Below are positions 1 through 13,783 of a stretch of 64,000 nt of DNA, in pieces; position 1 is the stretch's first letter; each line of letters starts with the position of its first letter. Both the position numbers and the translations under genes were made by a program. The notes beneath the pieces were generated by a model. That model saw only the letters and a program-made list of their open reading frames with translations, was not told the DNA's origin and did no database searches. Source of the stretch: Nitzschia sp. DOCU1 (lineage: Eukaryota; Bacillariophyta; Bacillariophyceae; Bacillariales; Bacillariaceae); NCBI GenBank assembly GCA_951394045.1, contig OX595987.1, forward strand, positions 1,984,001 through 2,048,000, given 5' to 3'.

Positions 1-1064
1 ATATCTTTACCTCGAATGCGCAAGTCAGTCCGCTCTTGAGTTGAGACTGATAGAAGAGCATCGTTGGCGTCCAGATGAAAGCCGATAGGAAGCTGATTGT
101 CTTCAAAGGACTGGCTAGAACCAGACCTTGATAGTTGGATCTTTCTATCGTTCGTATCCGATCTTTCGTATCGAGGAAACGATATCAGCCGAGACGAAAG
201 ATCTCTCTTGTCGGTATCTAACGTTTGGAAGACCCTTCGAGAGTAGTCTGCGAAAGCAGAGAATCTAGGTCGACACAAGCAGTAGGGCGTTTCTTGAACA
301 GGATTGTACGCGTTGTTGTTCGGAGCTCCGTTTGCGATGCCGGTGCTTTCGGGCAAGGGTGGAGCGTAGAAACTTAGAACCAGATCCGTATGAGATACAT
401 TGTGTACAAGGAGCTCGAGATAGCGTTGTTGTTGTGTAGGTTGTGGTTGAGCCTTTGGTGTGGCCGTTTGATGAGGTGCACCCTTCGCCGGCACTGGGGT
501 TGAAAGTGGCAGCTCGACAACATCACTCCTTCGATTGTGAATTTTCGGTGTAAGACCCAGATTCGATTCGATTTGCTGAAAGAAACTTAGCGACTCGACC
601 GAGGAGACGGGCTGGGCACCTGTCGTAGCAACCTTTTCTTGTTCATCCAAAGTCAATGTCTCGTCTCGACGTGACGACCGTGTATCCGTTTCACCACCAG
701 CGCTAGGAGTCCGAAGTAGGAGAAGAAGCCCGACAAAGGCCAAGTCCGACGATAGCTGCCATAATTCGTGGCCTGGGAAGTTCGAGCTCGAAAGGTCCCG
801 GGACGATCGTATCCGATCTATTCTGGGGTACTGGCGTAGGCAAATCCACGCAGATCCGATCCAGATTCGGTAGTCTGAAAGTGGAAATCGCGAGAGAAAC
901 GAGCGTATGGACCAGGTGTCGTGTGATGGAGTCGTGGAGCTGGAAGCGAGCGTAATGGACCCCAAGCCGACAAGAGAAACGCCAAATGTGGCTACGCTTT
1001 CAATAAATCCCCAACCAACACCATCTCCCGGGCTAAGGGGCTTCGCAGAAGAGCCGGACCACAT
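1..1064 (-). CDS. Unknown membrane protein, N-terminal part (runs off left edge)
   Basis: A frame open for about 353 codons starts at an ATG at 1064-1062, with an in-frame TGA a few codons upstream, and is still open at the window edge. A possible splice donor (GGTAAAGAT) lies in its last 12 bases, so the first exon may end right at the edge. The first 50 residues hold a hydrophobic stretch (about 17-42) that could be a membrane segment or signal anchor. A second hydrophobic run (VGLLLLL) follows near residue 120. After that comes a polar, Q/P-rich linker with TQQQ, and then a more structured-looking part (YLELLVHNVSHTDLVLSFY). Sequence without stops over 1 kb argues that it is real. I do not recognise the family. 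It is co-oriented with the VPS13 gene, whose stop lies 271 bases upstream. Confidence 0.6.
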   Translation of the reverse strand, partial: MWSGSSAKPLSPGDGVGWGFIESVATFGVSLVGLGSITLASSSTTPSHDTWSIRSFLSRFPLSDYRIWIGSAWICLRQYPRIDRIRSSRDLSSSNFPGHELWQLSSDLAFVGLLLLLRTPSAGGETDTRSSRRDETLTLDEQEKVATTGAQPVSSVESLSFFQQIESNLGLTPKIHNRRSDVVELPLSTPVPAKGAPHQTATPKAQPQPTQQQRYLELLVHNVSHTDLVLSFYAPPLPESTGIANGAPNNNAYNPVQETPYCLCRPRFSAFADYSRRVFQTLDTDKRDLSSRLISFPRYERSDTNDRKIQLSRSGSSQSFEDNQLPIGFHLDANDALLSVSTQERTDLRIRGKD

Positions 1065-1335
1065 TGCGAAGCTAACTCTGGCAAGAGTTGCTCAGGTGGA
1101 GGCTATCATTGTGAAGTGGATCATTTTTTGAAATAAAAATACGCACGCGGTGAGACACGAGGAGGAGGGCGGATTATTAGTAGTATTTGCTGGATGACCC
1201 ATATGACTACTATGAGGTTACGTATGTTCATATCTTTGAATCCTTCATATCTATGCATTTACACACGCTCTAGCTAGCATTAAGATAGAGCGCCTAAAGT
1301 AGCATCGCGGAGGAAAGCCATGTCCTTTCCTCCTC

Positions 1336-4300
1336 TCAATCTTGTTTGAGCTTGGAGTCGTTCTGCCCAAGCTGCTCAAGGTCGCATGCAAGTCGCTTGT
1401 CCATGCTCCCCATCTTGACTGCGAGCTGAGTCCCTGTGCCGTGCGGGACAAAGACTGACATGCTGTGCAGTACGTCGATGCCAGCAACGATAGCTTTGGC
1501 ATAAACCGTTGAAGCATCCTCGGGGTTGCTTCCTCCCAGAGAAACCTTATTGTCAGAAAGATACCAAATAACGAGCTCGTCGTGCGACTGGGTAAGCGAC
1601 ATGTCGTTTGCCAAAATTAGCTCAAGGTGCACAATGTTCAAAAAGGTGGCCTCCCAAACAACCGAGCAAAAATCCCAATCCAGTTTGCCATTTAACAACA
1701 TAGCGCGTTCCGACGTGACCATCACTATCAAAGGCGCGGGGTCAAGGTCGGTGGCGGCCTTTGGTTTTGCTTTCAACATTCTTGCTCCTTCGGAGTGGAA
1801 AACGTATCCTTCGCCGAGATGCATGCCCATGCGGACACGTGACAACAAAGCCTTGCCAGCATTTTCACCTTCGACGTACTCCACAAGAAGATCCCTGCCG
1901 TCCATGTGGGCAAACAAACGCGGATTTCGAGACCTCACCAGGCCTCGCGCTGCAAGCCGTTTGCTTGTTTGTGAACCAAACTTGAGAAGCGATGACCCAA
2001 ATGAAAACATATACGCGGAAGCGTTGAGAAGGGAGACGGCACCCTGCGCAAACGGGCTCAAGATTGCCCATCCAAAGCGCAAAGAAGTCGTGAGTTCCTT
2101 TCCCTGTAGACCATTGTCATAAACTGGCTGCAGCATTTCTCTCCCTTTGCCCACGTAAGAGCTGAGCTTCCGCGCGATCTTTCTTCCGTCGGAAGCCCAA
2201 GTTTCGAGTATGGTAGCGCACGTTTCTCGACTGGTGTACACGACAGCACGGAACAAAAATGTCGGGTTGTATGAAATTCCGATCAACACGTCCAAAATTC
2301 TCCAGAAACTCAGATAGTGCGATTTCATGGACTGCAAGTGATCCTTCGCATTCCCGTATGCATGAGAAGAGGAATATGGACGAAGCCGCACTGGCAATCT
2401 TTCGAACGTGAGGGCCCGTAGCAAAAGTGACGATACGAGGCCTGGGAGGGGACCCGACCAACTCAGGTCAGCCTTTGTTGCTGAAACCCTCAGTTTCTCG
2501 ATATAGTATTTGTGTTGAGGCTTCGCAACCTCGACCGGGGCTTCCTTTCTGGTTCCTATCGATCTCGCCGACCGGGATGTATTGGACTGCACAGTCACGA
2601 ATGGGAGGGGATGTGATTTCAGCTTGGAAGCGACTGCAGCCGTAGTCATCAGATCACCATCGGAACTTTGCTGGTACGGCGAGTAACCTTTTCTGGCAGT
2701 GGCTGCTTCTTCTGACGAGGTTCCTGGGAGATTGAGCAGCTGCTGAAGTTCTTCGTCCCTGGAAAGAGTTGAATTGGTTTGTTCTTCTCCTCTTCGAATT
2801 CTAGACACCTGTTTCCCCATTTTGAAGAGCAAATCCGCCAAGTGGCCGTCGACGTTTACGAAAATGGGTTCGGAGGATACCTCCACCTGCTCCAACAGAG
2901 TCACATTTCCGTAGCCACCATGATTATCCAGCGAACGACGCCATGAGAGATTGATTGCATTTTGGCGCCTATTCTTTCGCCTAACTGGCTGCAAGCTATC
3001 GGCCCGACGACCCATTTTCAACAGGACCGGGTATGGCGTCACCCACAACTGGTTGTTCAATTTGATGTTGCCAGCCGATATGCTAACGGAATCAGAATTG
3101 GAATCGAATTTTCTTCCCACTTGTATGTCTTCTAGGCGGACGTATAGAAGTTCCTGAGGAGTCCAATCGACGATACTGACACCGATCCCATGTGTCAACT
3201 TCACGGAGACTGACATGGTAATCTTCGGTTTGTCATCGGGTCTATGCTGAAACTCGGCCAAGCCGTCTTGTCGGGAACTCGACAGGCTGGGCATGGATGC
3301 ATCGGTGATTCTCAAAACCCGAGTTGGACCATCCGCCACGATTTCACCAACAAACAAGGAACTCTCGAGAGATAGGACCGTACCAGGTGCTATCTTGTCG
3401 AGGTGGAACCTACCAAGTGTGAATCCCTCCGGTAGAGTTGGTGCGTCTGTGGTCTTGATGACCAAAACGCGCCTTCGAAGCTCGGGCTCGTCCCACGCAA
3501 AATCAGCGCTTTGGTACGGAAGGAGCATGGCATCGACTTCATTCTCCTCTGCGCTGATCCTTGTGGACGATTGGCCAAAGTTCAACGGAAACATGGTATG
3601 GTTTTCGAGGCGGAACGGCGGGTGGCTTGATTGACGGAACACAAGCATGTTGGTCGAGCCCTTCTTCTCCACCACCTCAAATGTAACGATGACTGTCTGG
3701 CCCTTCATCTTGTGGCGAAGTCTCATCGTTACTTCGGGTCGATTGAAACGAACGGTGAACTTTCCTGACCTGCAACATGTAATGCATGAGTGATGGTCGG
3801 GAACACGATCTGGTATTCCCAGTCCGCCAAGACTTACCATGCCCATCCGAATTCTTTGAAGCGAAGGCGGATCGGACTAGAGTCATCAAAATGGAAGGGT
3901 TGCGGAATGTTAGTCCCTCTCACGAGAATGACTGAACCAAGGTCGTAGTCAGGCGCGATTTCGACATCACGTCCTGTTTCATTCAATATTGAGTACCGAT
4001 TCACAACGTGGATAAGCTTCGTTCCCAACCGACCACCAAACCTTTCTGGGGCGGCGACTACCTTGGATCGAAGGACAAAGCGATCAAAGCTGCGAATATC
4101 ATCGATGTCGGGTCCCCTCTCTTCTCTTTCGACCCTAGGAGCCAGAACGGTAATGTCGTACTGAGAATCACGCCCAGCTTGCAATGGAATTGGGTCTGAC
4201 CAAGGCGGCGTCAACCTTCTCATCACATTTCGGCTCTGTCGCGCGAGACGCTTTCTGATCGTTAGTCGGGACGAACTCTCATCTCCCAGCATCATGACCT

Positions 4301-7300
4301 CAAACGAGCGACTTGATGGTAGATGTAGAAAGTTCGCGTTGTCCAAAAGTTCAGCCAGGCCAAGGGAAGAACGTTCCTCTCTGTTGAAGTCACTCTTTGT
4401 ATCAACTTGCAAATCCTTGCCCAGTTGACCTGCGATAGCAGCCCCTGAGAAGAATTCGAGGTCTTGGTTTGTGCTGTCAACGATCCAATACGGTACATAG
4501 ATACTCACGGCTCTGCTTCCTGCTGCGAGAGAATGAGAAAGCGATCTAATGTTGCTTTGCCCTTCTGGGTCGAGATTCTCGAGATTCATATCCACCTCGA
4601 AAGCTACAGAAAGATTCAAAGCGATACCGTCTGCATCTGTCACTCTCATCTGGGCAAATGCCTTTGGGATGGTATCTACTGGTCGACCGGCTGATCTCGC
4701 GCTCCCCTCTCGACCTGGAATGAAGACTGGCGAGCTCCACCCAGGGAAGCGCCTCGAGTTGTCGCCGTCCGTTCCAACAAAGCGCACGCGCAGTTGAACC
4801 TTTTCCATCGAGTTTGCTCCAGTCCAGTTCACTGATTGCCCGCATTCGAGGATCCCTAGATCTTCCCAGTCTGCGAGAAGTGTTTTCAGTCTAGTCAGAC
4901 CCTGATTTTGCTGGCTTCTGTCCGTCACGCCTGGTACCTTCACTCGCACCTGCACAGAAACTGGCAGCGTAAGACAATTCCTGATGGCCAGTGGAGCTCT
5001 GAATACAACCAACCTCTGCTCGGGCACTTCGACGGCAGCGCGCACGCCTGAGAAACTGCCGATTCGGAAGGAGCAAACGGTGAGGTGTACCTCGTCATTC
5101 TCTTCCTCGCCGTCCGGGTACAGCGTGGCGAGCGTGACTTCGTCTTCTTCGATAAGGCCCTTCCCGTATGACTGCGGTGAGAATGGCGGAGGTGCTTTTA
5201 TTTGCGTTGCCTTGTTTCCTCCAAAGGATGTTAATTCGACTTCGTGTCCAACTGACGACGTTCTGGGCAGTGCGAACACAGATAGGCTGTATGAACCATC
5301 GTGCAAGAAAGGGACGATGTCTGCTGGAATGGAGACCAGCGCATCCTGGACTTTCTTATTTCCATTCAATCCATCATCTTTGGGAACTAAACATCGCCAG
5401 AGCAGATCGATCCCATTGAAATCCCTGATTTCGCAAATGAGATTCGCGTCGGCTGTACTCTTGAGCACGAACGGTGATTCCACAGATACCACTTTCACCC
5501 CATCTTTGAGAGCAACTCTGACAATAATCCAACCTAAAACCCGTGAATCCGACGCAGATCCGCTTGCATCGTTTCTCATCTCGATGTTTCTGTCAAGAGG
5601 ATATCTGTGCACCCCAACGGTGTCGACCGGAATTTTAGCCGCCGCCTTGAAGAAGAAACTCGAGGACAGCGATCCCTTTGGGATATCAAAGTCATCGTGT
5701 TTGACTCTACCCACGGTGTCTTCAAAACTTCCAACTTCGAGATAAATATAAGCTCGGTGCGGGTCGCATGTTTGCGAAAGCGATCGCTTCAAAGTCAAGG
5801 GAACCTCTGAGCCATTGAAGACAATAACTTTCCCAGCCTCCTCGCCCCTTCGTAGTCTGTCGTTTTCTAGCACCTCTTGAAAACGAATAGTCTAATAACG
5901 AGAAGGGATCAAGGCGTGTCAGGGAAGGGATGGACGGGCGGACGGAGCGACGACAAATCGACTTATTGGATTGACTGGACTGACTCGTGACTTACCATTC
6001 CAGTGTCATTCCGGATCCAATGGGGTGCAATTTTTCGAAAGCCATCGGATTTAACGAGGCGAAGATAGCCAAATACATTTTCCAAGAGAGCACCAGTAAT
6101 ATTGATGTTGAGTGGCTTTGAGTCTGTAAGGACGCACGTTGCAGAGTAAATCTCATTGCTTTCTCGACCAGGGTAACCGAAGCAGCGAAGCCAATCAAGC
6201 TTTTCTCGCTTGGGAAGCCGAGAGAAAATCCTGGCCTCTTTCTCCTGATCAGAGTCTGCGCCCGTGTACACGACCGAAAGAAGCGTCGAGCGACTAGTTG
6301 ATGCAAGCATCAAATAGCAAAAATCAGGGTGGGATATGAAAAGGCGATCGCTCGTTGTTTGCTTCGATGATGCAGGGGTCTGGAATGGAGCACGAAATAA
6401 ACGACTGAAGTCGCGAAGACGGTCTCCCTTCCCTTCACCCAATGCCGATGAGGTGAAAGATTCGAAAGAATTCTTTATTTCTGGTGGTGACTTCAACCCA
6501 CGAACGCCAGTCGACCTGTTGGGAGCCATGCCGAAGGCATCAACAGCGTCCAGCCCAAACCGAATGTCAGCAATCCATGGTTCGACAAAAGGTTCCCACG
6601 CAACGAGGCGACGATTGTGGTAGTGTCCGGTGATTTCACAAGCTACCCAGCCCGCAACAGTGGTATGCAACACATCCACTACGGCCAGCAAGTCTTGTGC
6701 GCTCGGACGTGAGCGCATGTTTCGTCCTTCAATAGGGAGCGGCACCGAAGCAAGCCCGGACGAAAAGCGCTTAAGCTCGACCTTAATGATGGGAGATTCA
6801 TTCAAACGAGTAGCACCGCTCGGGACACATGTGATCTGAAAACCCTCAAACTGAATGGTGCACATCGTGGGAGCACTCTTAACCAAGTCGACGATGGATC
6901 TCGTGTTTTTTCCGTTTCCAGTTCTGTCTGCTTGCGACCTTGACAGATCACCGTCTTTTCTTTTTCGCCTACCGTCGTCGTTCTTCAATATGTCAAGGAT
7001 GGGCTTCACTGTCGTCTTGAAAGATTCCGTAAAACCACCAGTGCTCTGAGAAATGTAGAGCAATATATCGACAAATCTTGCCTTGACCTGAAGAAGTTGC
7101 GCAATTTCCATCTGAGGATCACATCTCACGCCGTTGGCCCCGTCAATCATTGCGGCTCCTGCAGCCCTGTACACTATGTCCAGATCGATGGGATTCGTGA
7201 CTCTTTGTTCTCCAACAGAGGGAGGAGTGACGACGAAACACATTCTGTGTGCTGACTTGTATGATACTGGCTTAGGGGGTGGCTTGAGAAGCTCTCCGGA

Positions 7301-10300
7301 TATTGTCGTCCGAATGACCTGGAAATCCGTAACAAAGAGGCCCAAACGGGCAGTGAATGCGCTCTTGACTCGTTGTCCGATTTCTTCGGAACCTGCCATC
7401 GGACCAGAATTTTGGGACAGATAGCGATTGACAAAGTCCTTAAATAGGCCAATATCCTCGACGTCAGCGAACTTGCCATCGAGATTCAAAGACAACCACG
7501 GGACTGAAACTCCCTTGAGTGTGTCCAGCGCAAGAGACACAGTCAAGGATGCTTTCCACCGCAGTGTTACGACGCCAATCGGTTCCGCCCCTGATTGTCG
7601 AACATACTCTGCGATGTCTTTTGATGACAGAATGCATTCGAAGGCATCTGCATGTGCAGAGACGACCAAATTGATATCATTGTCAAGACCAAGAAAGCGC
7701 TCAAGTATGTCGCTTTTCCCGCCGTCGCTGCTTCTAGGCTTCGAATCTTTCAAAATTCCAAGAACGTCGTTCTTTAACGAAAGCAACGAAACCAGAAAGG
7801 AAGGCATCACCAAGCACTGAATGCTGCCCCAATTAACTTCGAGCCGGCCAGTAGTCCCATCAAGCTGTCTGTCCATGTAAAACTTGACTCGCACAAAGTA
7901 AGGACTGTCCTTCTCGTGCCCCCCGATGTTTTCGCCGACAACTTGGACACCGCGACTGGAAGAAAGATCAAAAAGGGACGAGTTCCGTATGAGGATGGAC
8001 GCTGCAGTGTGCTCGCCCTTCTCAAAATCAACCCTCACATCAGCCATTGTGAAGGAAATAAGTGTTTTTGCTTGAGAAAGTGGCTTTGTATCAGTTTCCC
8101 GCAGAACTTGGAATTCAACTTCTTCCAGAACAAGGTGGAGTCCCAACCGTTTGTGGCTCGGAGCAGTTGCAAGCAAAGTTCTTTCGTCGAAGGTTGGGAC
8201 GTGACCAGCCCTTTCCCCTCTGGATAACGATTGTTTCAGCGACCGAGCGGTCTCGGCTACAAGCCCGACAACGGAGGCGGTGATATTGGCCTTCAGAGAA
8301 GTCATCATCACTAGAAGTCCACGCTGCACTGACTTGTCATGCTGCAGGGATAACGAATCCCAGCCATATCTGTGCATCACAGCCGCGATTTCGTTCATCG
8401 AAGACCCAGCGTCAAGTCTTAGATTTGGCGTCGCTACGTCCGTGGACACGTTGCCGTTTGAGAAACTCCTCGATCTCAAAGAAGTTTCAATGGTCGCATC
8501 GCCTAGGATTGCAAAATGCTCCAAAATGGGCCAGTCGTCAGCTGAACGAAGAACTGAAAGCTCAGTCACAGCCACTCTGACGGAAACGTGATTGCGCTGA
8601 GTTGCAGACTCCTGGAAGCTGCAAACAGTAGAAAATGCAACTTTCAATTTGCTCTCCATTTCTTCCGTAAAGTTCCAGTCGTCGTGACGTTGTCCTGGAA
8701 AATTTACTGACACTCGTTTCAAGGTTAAATCAACTCGCCATCTCAATGGAAACGCTCCCGACAATCGGGATATCAGCGACCTTTTGGGATCCTTGTTATG
8801 ACTGATTTGGTTCGAAGTTTTGCCTCCGGTCGAAAGTACTTTCTTCAATTCTTCTGCGCAGTCACGGAACCCGCCGATGGCGTCAGGTACAGCAACGACA
8901 GAAAGAGGATTGATTTTGAAACCAACATGAGCATTCCGAACGAGCGCAGTCATTTGTCTCATTTGGCCTTCATGTTCACGGAGCTCGCTTGCACCGACAA
9001 CCCAGCCCCCACATTCGTTCTCCGGAACCAGCTGGCTTCTCATTCTCATTTGAATTAGTGCGTTGTACGGATCCCTCCGTCCGAATATTTCGGAGCCATG
9101 TCCTGCCTCTAGCGATGATATCTCGAGAAGCTGCAGGTTGGTGCACCTGAGATCAGACTGGACTTTTTGTCTGGCGGGCGTCGATGCTTGTACGAAACGT
9201 AGGGAAGTTTCTGTGGCCGCTGCGGCGCCAACTATTTTCCCGTTGTATCCTAAAATCATTCGGATGGACGAAAGCCTGATGGCCCAGTCGACAAGCCCGG
9301 ACGTCTTTTCTTTGGTCTCTTCGAAAGCTCTGCTTGGAATTTCATTTGAGTCGGGAGTATCTCTGACTTGAATGGTCGTCGGTGGAGCCTCGTTATCCTT
9401 GGTAGCAGAGAGAAAGCGTTTCAGCGGAACTAAGATCTGGGGCGAGGGGAAGATCTCAACGTCCCCAACAACAAGGCGAGCCTTTACAGCACGAGTATGC
9501 CGACTAGCCGAATCCACAGCCCTTCGTTTGCTAAAGTGGAGAGCCCCTCTTAGAAACTTTTCCTCCATTGAGCGCGAAACAAGATGCGGGAAATGCGACG
9601 GCAAAAATGTGTCTGCACTTCCACCAGAAAATAGAATCCTCGGACGATTGGGAGAGTCAGACTTGTCTCGCAAAGCAGCCGAAACTTGGTCGGAGCTGAA
9701 ATACAGCTTCGTATCTTGCTGCTGGTGGAATATTGCCACCCCTGTCTGAGACGCGACAAACTCAAATGTTTGACTACCGAGCGGACTTCCATTTGCAGCT
9801 GCTGATTCATCATAGGACACATGCAGCGTAATCTGGCAATGCTGGATAAGCACCGAGCCCTGGAAAATTTCGCGGTTAAGGTCTTGCGTCAGATTGTGTG
9901 TCCCATCTGAATCAAGCATCAAATCACGTCTTCGTTTTGCCGCCAGCAAAGCCTTTGTGTTCTTCGCCTGTGTATTTCGACGCGCTTGGAGGGCGGCTTC
10001 TTGATCTGCTTTTTCGTTCGCATCACCTTGCCTCTCCACCATAAGAATGGCCAGGTCGTCTCGGAGAGCACAAAGCCCCTTCAGCTCTGCTCGCGCCCGA
10101 TTCAGCTCCAGCTTTAATGACTGTCGCTCCTTCCTTCTGCCGTCGGTGCCGGTCGACGCAATGGAATCAGGCTGGCGATTCAGATCCCGTAATTTAGACG
10201 CCAACATTTCTATGGCTCTGTTGGATTGATTTATATTTTCCTCAAGCTCCTTCACAACTTGTTGCTGGCCTGCCTCAGACATGACGGAGTGGAACGATGC

Positions 10301-13300
10301 ATCATCCATGTCAATGACACTGCCACCGAGCGACTCTTCTTCACCTGCGCCTTCCTCAAGTCTCGCCAAGTTTTCTGCGCTCAGATAAGCATTTCCATGA
10401 GCAACTTTTCGCTCTCGTGCAGAGGAAGACTCTCGCGTAGATTCTTTGGTTGACTGGTCAGATGTGGACGATACGTCTGATATCGAGCCCGCGTGGCGGC
10501 GTTTCCCGCGGCGACCGCCTTGGGAACGTGTTTCTCCTTCTATGAAACTTTCCGCGTCGGAAATCCAGTTATCTTCAAACCAAACGGCCGAACTGTCGCC
10601 TGCAATTGACTCGTTGGTTTCATTGGCATCAAAAAATTCATTCTCGTCAATCTGACTGAGAGATCCCTCTTCAAGAGACATAGTCCCCGATGATAAGATA
10701 GAAGCACGTCGACCGCCGCTGAGTAGGTCAGCTGGTTCTCTTGCTCGGTGAGTATCGGAAGTCTTCGCTGGTCGTAGAAGATCTTTCCAGGTCTTCATGG
10801 CGTCAGAGGCTACAAGTACAACTCTGCGATTTAGGTCGAGATGCAAACTTTTTACGACATTGTGTGCCTTCATTTTGCAGAGGGTGTGATCGGCAGGAAG
10901 GACGGACTTTTTCAGCACTGTGTGGATCTCGAATCCAGAAGAAAAGTCAAAGGCATCAAACTCGCCACAAAAAGTCATCTTTCCAGTCTGTAAATGAAAC
11001 GAAAAGACGTCATAGAAAAGATAGTTCCAGCTCCTTGCTTCGTCCTTTCTCTCCTCGTCCATTTCTTCGTCGATGGCATTTGTTCGAATAAGGTGATCGT
11101 CGAAGAGAAAGCTAGCATTCATTGATCTGTTCCCAGCGCCCCCGTGAGTTCTACTATCAACTGACATCGCCGACGAAAAAGTGAATGGACGATCAGACCG
11201 TCTCCGGGCGTTGGTGGGCGTGTCAAATATCGACTTTGAGACCCAAGTTCGACCCGAGACCGAGCCAATTACCGAGGCATCGTCAACACGCGGTAACGTA
11301 GCATCTACAGAGGATTCACCAGCAAAACCTTCCTCATTCGCGCCCTCGAGAAGATTCCCGGTACTAGCCACTCCAGCAAGTCGTTCCGTTTTGAAATGTG
11401 CGAGGCCTAGGTCGATGATAAAATGGCCACCCTGTCCATCCCCGATCCGCAAAATGGGGCACTGAATAGTGATTTCAGCGTCAAGGTTCTTGTGCTCGAC
11501 ACTTACAGACTCGGCTTTCGCAATCAATCCCAGACGCCCCAGGGCCAAGGAATTTACATAGGCAAGCGAAAGATTATCCCAGTAGTCAGCAACGTGCGGC
11601 ACTTTTGTGATTCTATCAACCATCGATCTGACATGCGCCAGCCACTCGCATTCGGGTGTCAGCGTGATCTCGATTGTATTGACAAAGACAACAAGCTCGA
11701 CATCGCACCCAGAACTTTTCTTCGCACTCTGTGCCATTGTGACCACCAACAGGGGATCACGCTGATTCTCGTCTTCAGGATCGCTTCGCGCACCGTCCCG
11801 ATTCCTTTGATCTCTTTCAATTTGCTTGGCGACAACATGCTGGCTTCGGTCTGTACGAATCTCCGTCCCGACAAGGTCTAGCAGTGATAACTGAAATTCT
11901 TTCGACTCATAGTCACCCTTAAGAGAATAGCCCAGTCTCAGATCACGCAATGAAAAGTCGAGGTACTTTTCATGTATTTGCCGCAACAGGCTTTCACCCG
12001 CTGTAACAGAGAGCGGTGCAAGCAGCGAAAGACTTAACTCCTCAAAGCGAACAATAACTGATATCGCCGTGAGACCTGCGTTCGCTGCGTCTGACCCAGA
12101 TGGCGACCCCGTAGATTTGTCGAGATACGTCAGAAGTGTCTCTAGCTCCGCTTTTGCCTCAGAATCATCCACAAGTTCCTTTCCAACAGTCGATGTCCAG
12201 AAGAGCGAGCTCCGCCAGCCACTTTGTGGAACGGCCGCAGTCTGGCCTAGACGAGTATTCACTATTGCCCGAAATAGAAGTATTGTGGTGATCGAGATAT
12301 CACCAACTAGCCCATCTTCCATGTCTTGAAGCTCTCTGGCTTCTTCTTTCGACAATGGCCCCGTCCCCGTTGCTGGTGCAGCAGGCGTCGATGGCCCGGC
12401 GCCCTCATCTGGAGCCGTAGTTCCGCTATGCCCATTTCCATTTCTCATATCCGACTCTTCTGAGGGAACATCAAAGATACGACTTCCATGACGTGATATT
12501 TCCATAATCGCCTCCTCCAAATTGCTCCCGTCGAGGTCCGCCGTACTCCCCCCTTGAGTTGAAAACATGACTTTGCGTTCATACAGTCCCATGTATCGAC
12601 TCCTAACATCATAGACATCGACAAATCGATTCCAGGACCATCGAAGAAATGTTTCACGCAGCTGATAACGGATAACTCGTGTAGCGTACAACCACCAAGC
12701 TTTCGGGTTCTCTTTCACCGAGGTCAGAGGCCGGAACCTTCGATACCGTTTCACATATTTGTGATTTTTGTATTCACTCGCCAGTCGAAGTATCTGCACA
12801 CACTGAAAATCGCGCAGTTGTCCAAAGACTGGATCAATGGAAATCATAATCTCCGCCGCCGGCTTGGTTGAGAGGTCGTTTGCGTCAGTAGAAAGACGAC
12901 CGTGCCACGTTCCATCGACTGGGAGTAGAAGGTAGTTATGCGTGGGAATGTAGCCATTTTTGGATGGTGAAGCGACGATACTCGCCCTTCTAGCGATACA
13001 AAAATTCAAGGAACGAGAAATCTTCTCTGAGTCACCCCCGCATGTTTGGTGGAGGACAGAATTCTCCACAGGAAGCCCTTCCCCATAACCTAGTGCATTC
13101 CAGTATAACGCCAAATGATTTAGCTGTGCCATCTTTGCGACTACTCCATCCATAACCTTTCCTTCGTCGTCGTGCTGTATGTGCATGCTTTCCATGGTGA
13201 TTCCACACGCGTAGGGATGTAACGGGTCCGATTCCACATCTTCCAACCGAATATGGAGATCACGGAGGTGTATGTGGACCTTGCTTGCGATTTCTTGCAG

Positions 13301-13783
13301 CAGACCGTCTTTCAAGCGTTTTTTCAACATGTCCTTGTAGCTCATACTTTCCGCTTCACTGCCAAGGACTCGTTTTAACGAGGGGTCTGCCAAGGCCTTG
13401 CGTCGTTTTTCGATTTCCGCCTTTCGAAGCGCGATATCATCAAAATCGAAACTGGTGCGGGCCAGGAGATGAATGCCATCCATCACCACTACAACCACAG
13501 CGTCCTCTTTTCCATTACTCATAATAGGATTCGACAGCTTGGCCCATGGGATTGTAATCTCGACTCTCCGGAACGAGCAGTGAACAATCTCGAAGGGCTG
13601 CCCCTTACTTCGCAGCATGCTGTTGACATATTCCTTCTTGAGCTCCAAGTTCTGAAGAGCCACATAGCCACTCCACACACCCAGTTGTGTGGAAGTGTAA
13701 ATTTTGTTCTCTGCCAAGCTTTCTTCGGTAAAGTACTTGGACAGGAACTTTCCCAGCACCTGCTGCGCCAAACGCTCAAACAT
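1336..13783 (-). CDS. VPS13: VPS13-family bridge-like lipid transfer protein
   Basis: My model has three exons, 13783-5996, 5891-3838 and 3769-1336, giving about 4091 aa. Introns are 104 and 68 nt, both GTAAGT...AG, and phases join cleanly. The N-terminus is a clear chorein domain (MFERLAQQVLGKFLSKYF, then LGVWSGYVALQNLELK). Downstream are the long groove-forming region and an acidic linker with a coiled coil around residues 1220-1310 (for example LKLELNRARAELKGL). The second splice junction falls inside the SHR-BD/VAB (adaptor-binding) region (FGWAW joined to SGKFTVRF). The C-terminus has the VPS13_C/ATG2-like block and a PH-like end (IVMVTSERAMLL). In known members this protein moves bulk phospholipid between organelles at membrane contacts. 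Over 4000 aa is on the long side but normal for plant and protist VPS13. Which paralogue it is cannot be told. Confidence 0.93.

Noticed and set aside
4984..5745. Long plus-strand open frame (253 codons) opposite VPS13
   Set aside because: It is the reverse complement of a well-supported VPS13 exon and has no domain. Many similar frames lie opposite VPS13 between 6336 and 13801 and were left out for the same reason.
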